DNA of 64,000 nt from Rhodobiaceae bacterium (lineage in GTDB: Bacteria > Pseudomonadota > Alphaproteobacteria > Rhizobiales > Tepidamorphaceae): contig JACKJP010000002.1 of NCBI GenBank assembly GCA_020637895.1, positions 62,001 to 126,000 on the forward strand, read 5' to 3'. The position numbers were made by a program, and so were the translations under genes. How positions within the stretch are numbered: position 1 is the first letter of the stretch; each line of letters begins with the position of its first letter. The notes beneath the pieces were generated by a model. The model searched no databases, was not told where the DNA came from, and saw only the letters and a list, made by a program, of their open reading frames with translations. Of the stretch, positions 60,653 to 64,000 are shown piece by piece.

Positions 60653-61000
60653 CTATCGGGCGCCGTCACCGGCGCTGATTTCGTCAGCGGTCTTGTCGAG
60701 CAGATCCCTGATCTCGGCCAGGATCCCGAGTTCGCCGGCAAGCCATTCCGGATCGGCGCTACGCAGCGGCGCGCGCGGCATCGGCGGCTCTTTGCCCTCG
60801 CGCAATCCGGCGACGATGGCACGGATGCGCATGCGTTCCAGCTCAGCCAGCGCGACTTCGACGATTTCAGCCTCGGCGCAGAAATCGCCGAGTTCGGGAT
60901 AGCTCAGCTTGCGCAGCCAGCGGTCGGGACCAATCTCGATGCCCTGGGCTTCCAGAATGTAGGGCACCTTGAGATAGTCGCGCAGTTTCAACGCCGCCAT
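60653..61000 (-). CDS. Uncharacterised small protein between Rieske oxygenase and thiolase-fold genes
   Basis: I do not recognise this 115-residue protein. It starts MAALKLRDYLKVPYILEAQG at 61000, overlapping the thiolase-fold stop as ATGA, with GGGAGG upstream in the reverse sense; the frame extends 22 residues further but has no good start. It is mostly helical and charged, with EIVEVALAELERMRIRAI near the middle and no Cys, membrane segment or signal peptide. Tight coupling with the thiolase-fold gene indicates a shared function, perhaps an accessory subunit of the oxygenase or aldolase complex. Confidence 0.7.
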   Translation of the reverse strand: MAALKLRDYLKVPYILEAQGIEIGPDRWLRKLSYPELGDFCAEAEIVEVALAELERMRIRAIVAGLREGKEPPMPRAPLRSADPEWLAGELGILAEIRDLLDKTADEISAGDGAR

Positions 61001-62118
61001 CAGCGTGCCTCCCTGCTCAACATGACAAACGACCCCGTATCGTAGGGACCGACCTGAACCAGACAATTGTCACTTCTCGCCGCCTGACGGGCACCGGCCC
61101 TGCCTGTAACCTGCAGATAGGCCTCGCGCAGATGGCCGATGCCGTGCAGCCGCCCCTCGCCGATGCTGCCGCCGAAGGTGTTCACCGGCAGCCGGCCATC
61201 GGCATTGGCATGGCCGTCGCGAACGAATTTCCAGGCTTCGCCCTCGCCGCACCAGCCGAAATTTTCCAGCCACTCATAGACCATGGAGGAAAAGCCGTCA
61301 TAAAGCTGGCACAGACCGACGTCCTCGCGCTTGAGGCCGCTCATGTCGAAGACCTCAAGCGGCTGGTGGCAGCCGGCGAGGCCCGAGACGAAGGCGGGAT
61401 TTGCGCTGCCCGGCACGTCTTCTACCCGCGCCATGACGAAGGCAGACGCACCGCACACGGGCATGTCGCAATCGAACATGCAGTGCGGATAGGCGACCAT
61501 GCCGGAGTCCATGTATTGCTCGAGCGACACTTCCTTGCCGCGCCAGACCGCCAGCGGATTGGCTGCCGCATGGCGGCGCGAGAGAGCAACAACCTCGTAA
61601 AGGTCTTCGCGCTTCATCCCGAAACGCTGCATGTAGCGATTGATGCGCAAGGCGAAGCGGGCACCGCCGATCTTGTAACCGAAGGGCTTGGTGAACTGCT
61701 CGTTGCCGAATGCCGGCTCTGCATTGCCGGTGCCGTAACTGACGCCCTGAACGTTGTACATCGCGCGCAGACCGAGCACATACCGGCAGCGGCCGGAGGC
61801 CAGGGCCTGCGCGGCTGTTGCAACCATATCCGTCGAGTAGCCCTGATAGAGGTCTGCTGTGTAGCGCAGGTTCTTCAAACCCATCGCCCGGGCAAACGCG
61901 ACCATTGAAATTTCGTCGGCGCCATCGGCATTGACCGCGCCGGCATTGGGCGCCCATGGCGCGCCGACAAACCCGTCGATCTCGTCGCGCGCGATACCTG
62001 CATCCTCAAGAGCTGCCAGCGCGGCATCGAGCGAAAACGCGGTGATGCTCCGGTCCGAGCGGCGGACGATCTCCGACGATCCGAAGCCACAAATGGCGGT
62101 TGCACCACTGAGCGTCAT
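61000..62118 (-). CDS. Thiolase-fold protein of the SCP2-thiolase/Ltp branch, probable acyl-CoA retro-aldolase
   Basis: A 372-residue thiolase-superfamily protein with GFGSSEIVRRSDRSITAFSLDAALAALEDAGI at the start and the late motifs CQLYDGFSSMVYEWLENFG (Tyr273) and NTFGGSIGEGRLHGIGH (His325). The segment where thiolases carry the nucleophilic Cys reads YQGYSTDMVATAAQ (residue 91 onward), with no Cys, and the usual HDCF becomes YDGF. These changes resemble the Ltp-type retro-aldolases that need a DUF35 partner, and such a partner overlaps its 5' end. It probably splits or forms a C-C bond on a CoA thioester. True thiolase activity looks unlikely. Confidence 0.82.
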   Translation of the reverse strand: MTLSGATAICGFGSSEIVRRSDRSITAFSLDAALAALEDAGIARDEIDGFVGAPWAPNAGAVNADGADEISMVAFARAMGLKNLRYTADLYQGYSTDMVATAAQALASGRCRYVLGLRAMYNVQGVSYGTGNAEPAFGNEQFTKPFGYKIGGARFALRINRYMQRFGMKREDLYEVVALSRRHAAANPLAVWRGKEVSLEQYMDSGMVAYPHCMFDCDMPVCGASAFVMARVEDVPGSANPAFVSGLAGCHQPLEVFDMSGLKREDVGLCQLYDGFSSMVYEWLENFGWCGEGEAWKFVRDGHANADGRLPVNTFGGSIGEGRLHGIGHLREAYLQVTGRAGARQAARSDNCLVQVGPYDTGSFVMLSREAR

Positions 62119-62531
62119 GCGGCGTCTCCCGCCGGTTCGGCATAAGGAAGACGAACGCCGTTCTCCAGAGCACCGAAGCGAATGCTCATGGCGCTGCCGA
62201 GCGGCAGATCCTTCACCCGCGGTTCGTGAGCGAGCATATGCATCACGAGGCCTCGCTGCCCGGCGAGTTCAACGGATACGAGAAGCGTCGGCGCTGCAAT
62301 CCCCGGGACGGCCTCAAGAAAGATCTCGGTCCAGGAATAGAGCTTGCCGTTTGCGGCAACGTCTTCCCAGACCAGTTCATCGCTCAGGCAATGCGGGCAA
62401 CGCGGTGGCGGCGGATAAAACAGGCGATCGCAGTCGTTGCAGCGGGGTAGCGAAAGACGCGCCTCTGCCGTCGCCGTCCAGAACGGCGCCGTTTCGGCGT
62501 TGGGCATCGGTACCGGCCGCTGACTGTCCAT
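62115..62531 (-). CDS. DUF35 OB-fold zinc-ribbon protein
   Basis: A 138-residue protein with an N-terminal zinc ribbon (Cys31, Cys34, Cys45, Cys48, in CNDCDRLFYPP and RCPHCLSD) followed by an OB domain. Such proteins bind acyl-CoA and pair with SCP2-type thiolases, thiolase-fold aldolases or HMG-CoA synthase. It overlaps the thiolase-fold gene by ATGA, so a 1:1 complex is expected. It is the first gene after the GntR regulator in this leftward run, with a 194-base leader. Confidence 0.88.
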   Translation of the reverse strand: MDSQRPVPMPNAETAPFWTATAEARLSLPRCNDCDRLFYPPPPRCPHCLSDELVWEDVAANGKLYSWTEIFLEAVPGIAAPTLLVSVELAGQRGLVMHMLAHEPRVKDLPLGSAMSIRFGALENGVRLPYAEPAGDAA

Positions 62532-62630
62532 CGTTCCTCGCCTGCTGCTGCCGAAAGGTCATGCCTTCGGCGGTTCTTTTTACGCGATTTCACCCCAATC
62601 GCGTCAGCTTGTCATTCACTAAAAGCACAT

Positions 62631-62644
62631 TGGCCGAACCATTA
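62631..62644. promoter_or_regulatory. FadR-like operator TGGCCGAACCATTA, candidate GntR/FCD site
   Basis: TGGCCGAACCA matches 8 of 10 defined positions of TGGTCNGACCA and resembles TGGCCTGACC at 20426 beside the paralogous GntR gene. It lies 100 bases upstream of the DUF35 gene. Binding is inferred. Confidence 0.4.
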
Positions 62645-62725
62645 GCGCATTTCAAGACCCGACAACAAAGATTCATGCCTGCCCCATGAGCGCAGCCGTC
62701 GGTGGCGCCGGCAAAAGTGGGAAAA

Positions 62726-63454
62726 TCAACTCTCGATCTTGCCGATCATGAATGCGTGCAACCGCGTCATATGTGCGACCATTTCGGCAACGGCGGCATC
62801 CTTGTCGCGTCGCCGCAAGTGACCCAGAAACTTCAATCTGGATTCAGCAACGTTCCAGCTGCGGTCGGGACCGAGCCGACGCAGGTAGTCGCGCAATGGT
62901 TCGGTGATGGCGCTCATCAGAATGGCCATGGCGCTGTTCTTCGAGGCCCTGGCCAGAAGCGAATAGAATTCGATCGTCAGTTCGGTGCGCTCTTCAAGCC
63001 GGTCAGCGAGGCTGATTTCGGATGTCCTGGCGATGTTTTGTTCAATTGCGTCATAGTCTTCATCGGTTGCCCGCTCGCAGGCCAACTCGATAATTTCCTT
63101 CTGGATGCAAACGCGGGCCTCGGTGAAATCCTGCAGCGATATGCTGCCGAGCATGAGCAGATCATGCATGGTCTGGGTAATCGGCTGATTGTCGCCGCGC
63201 TGAAGGACCGCGCCGCCTTTGGACCCTTTGTGCAACGTGACAACGCCGCTGATCTCAAGGGTGCGGAAAGCTTCCCGCACGGTGGAGCGGCTGACCTGAA
63301 ATTGTTCGGCAAGATCGCGTTCGGAAGGCAGCCTGTCTCCAGGCACGAGATTGCCGGCCTGAATCTCACCGCGAATCTGGTCGCAGATTTCCTCGAAGGC
63401 CCGCCTGGTCTTCACCGGAATGAACGCACCAGTCTTGCGCGCGATCTCACCCAT
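62726..63454 (-). CDS. GntR family regulator with FCD ligand domain
   Basis: A 242-residue regulator with winged helix RAFEEICDQIRGEIQAG, VPGDRLPSERDLAEQFQVSRSTVREAFRTLEISGVV and a C-terminal FCD domain, paralogous to the protein at 20530. I start at ATG 63454 (MGEIARKTGAF), which has TTAGGG upstream; a TTG at 63487 is the alternative. It lies between the partial aldehyde dehydrogenase and the DUF35 operon on the same strand, and probably represses the operon for the Rieske, aldolase and reductase genes. Confidence 0.9.
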   Translation of the reverse strand: MGEIARKTGAFIPVKTRRAFEEICDQIRGEIQAGNLVPGDRLPSERDLAEQFQVSRSTVREAFRTLEISGVVTLHKGSKGGAVLQRGDNQPITQTMHDLLMLGSISLQDFTEARVCIQKEIIELACERATDEDYDAIEQNIARTSEISLADRLEERTELTIEFYSLLARASKNSAMAILMSAITEPLRDYLRRLGPDRSWNVAESRLKFLGHLRRRDKDAAVAEMVAHMTRLHAFMIGKIES

Positions 63455-63534
63455 TTCAAAAACCCTAATGATCAGACCAATGAACAATAGGGCTGTTCGC
63501 GCGCCGGAGCAACCGATACCGGCAACAGGCGAGA

Positions 63535-64000
63535 TCAGGCCGGCCGCGCGCCGATGCCCATGCAGAGATACTTCACATCGAGATAGTCTTCGACGCCGTA
63601 CTTGCTGCCTTCGCGGCCATGGCCGCTCTGCTTGACTCCGCCGAACGGCGCAACCTCGGTGGATATCAGCCCCTCGTTGATCCCGACGATGCCGAACTGC
63701 AGCGCTTCGGCGACCCGCCAGACCCGCGAAATATCCCTGCCGTAGAAATACGCCGCGAGGCCGAAGATCGTGTCGTTGGCCATGGAGATTGCTTCATCGT
63801 CCGTTCTGAACCGGAAGACCGGGGCGACAGGTCCAAAGATTTCCTCATGGAAAACACGCATGTCGGTGGAGGCTCCGGCAATGACGGTTGGCTCAAAGAA
63901 TGTGCCGCCCAGTTCATGGCGCTTGCCACCCAGCACGATTTCGCCACCCAGCCTGACCGCATCGCCGACGAGCGCTTCGACCTTTTCGGCTGCAGTCTCA
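63535..64000 (-). CDS. gabD: Succinate-semialdehyde dehydrogenase-type aldehyde dehydrogenase, C-terminal part
   Basis: The frame is open to the window end, giving the last 155 residues. GGTFFEPTVIAG, EEIFGPVAPVFRF, DEAISMANDTIFGLAAYFY and STEVAPFGGVKQSGHGREGSKYGVEDYLDVKYLCMG are the standard NADP-dependent succinate-semialdehyde dehydrogenase ending. The catalytic Cys lies beyond the window. It oxidises a short semialdehyde acid to a diacid, perhaps the last step of ring products made in the window. The start is outside the window on the right. Confidence 0.87.
   Translation of the reverse strand, partial: ETAAEKVEALVGDAVRLGGEIVLGGKRHELGGTFFEPTVIAGASTDMRVFHEEIFGPVAPVFRFRTDDEAISMANDTIFGLAAYFYGRDISRVWRVAEALQFGIVGINEGLISTEVAPFGGVKQSGHGREGSKYGVEDYLDVKYLCMGIGARPA

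Noticed and set aside
1..64000. CRISPR arrays, tRNA or rRNA genes, insertion sequences
   Set aside because: No regular short-repeat array, no cloverleaf, no rRNA-like stretch and no transposase motif was noticed.

Overview
The window is a GC-rich, gene-dense chromosomal or megaplasmid segment of a bacterium, most likely an alphaproteobacterium (Hyphomicrobiales/Rhodospirillales-like). The evidence is codon use, two TRAP transporter sets, a Liv-type ABC importer, and many alphaproteobacterial-looking acyl-CoA dehydrogenases, class III CoA transferases and SDRs. This placement is inference; no rRNA, tRNA or housekeeping marker is present. Almost every gene is catabolic, so the window reads as one large degradation island for cyclic, branched and aromatic carboxylic acids.

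Layout. (A) 1-9065, + strand: the start of a divergent enoyl-CoA hydratase, then an alpha-methylacyl-CoA racemase-like protein, TRAP DctQM without DctP, two tandem cyclohexanecarboxyl-CoA-dehydrogenase-like enzymes, a BadI-like ring-cleaving hydrolase, a class I CoA transferase and a FadE-type dehydrogenase, closed by a terminator. (B) 9149-17529: dienoyl-CoA-reductase-like SDR, BKACE enzyme, MarR regulator, tyrosine phosphatase, another acyl-CoA dehydrogenase, and a nitronate monooxygenase / MDR reductase / acyl-CoA ligase operon. (C) 17530-26337: cyclase-family hydrolase, ThDP enzyme, GntR/FCD regulator, three SDRs, FAD oxidoreductase and amidohydrolase.

(D) 26774-36258: a Liv-type ABC importer preceded by four tandem copies of its periplasmic binding protein. 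Copies 1 and 2 are intact; copies 3 and 4 are frameshifted pseudogenes. (E) 36406-45826: LysR regulator, flavin monooxygenase, isocitrate-lyase-family enzyme, gentisate dioxygenase and fumarylacetoacetate-hydrolase-family protein. Facing them is an acyl-CoA dehydrogenase / CoA-transferase / PrpF operon. (F) 46172-50197: a complete TRAP system (P, SDR, Q, M). (G) 50276-58238: a Baeyer-Villiger-type monooxygenase, SDRs, MarR, a second ThDP enzyme and a maleylacetate-reductase-like iron dehydrogenase. (H) 58241-64000, - strand: Rieske oxygenase with reductase, a small unknown protein, a thiolase-fold protein without the nucleophilic Cys, its DUF35 partner, a GntR/FCD regulator and the C-terminal part of succinate-semialdehyde dehydrogenase.

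How the parts may work together (inference): the ABC and TRAP importers bring in organic acids, and CoA ligase or CoA transferases activate them. The paired ring dehydrogenases and BadI open alicyclic rings. The BVMO, SDR and ThDP modules process ketones or diones, and the gentisate cluster opens an aromatic ring, possibly a methylated one given the neighbouring PrpB, PrpF and CoA-transferase genes. The strongest leads are the decaying binding-protein array, the Asp-for-Glu ring dehydrogenase pair beside BadI, the Cys-less thiolase/DUF35/Rieske operon, the gentisate cluster with C4/C5-dicarboxylate genes and no visible maleylpyruvate isomerase, and several short palindromes shared between promoters of separate operons.
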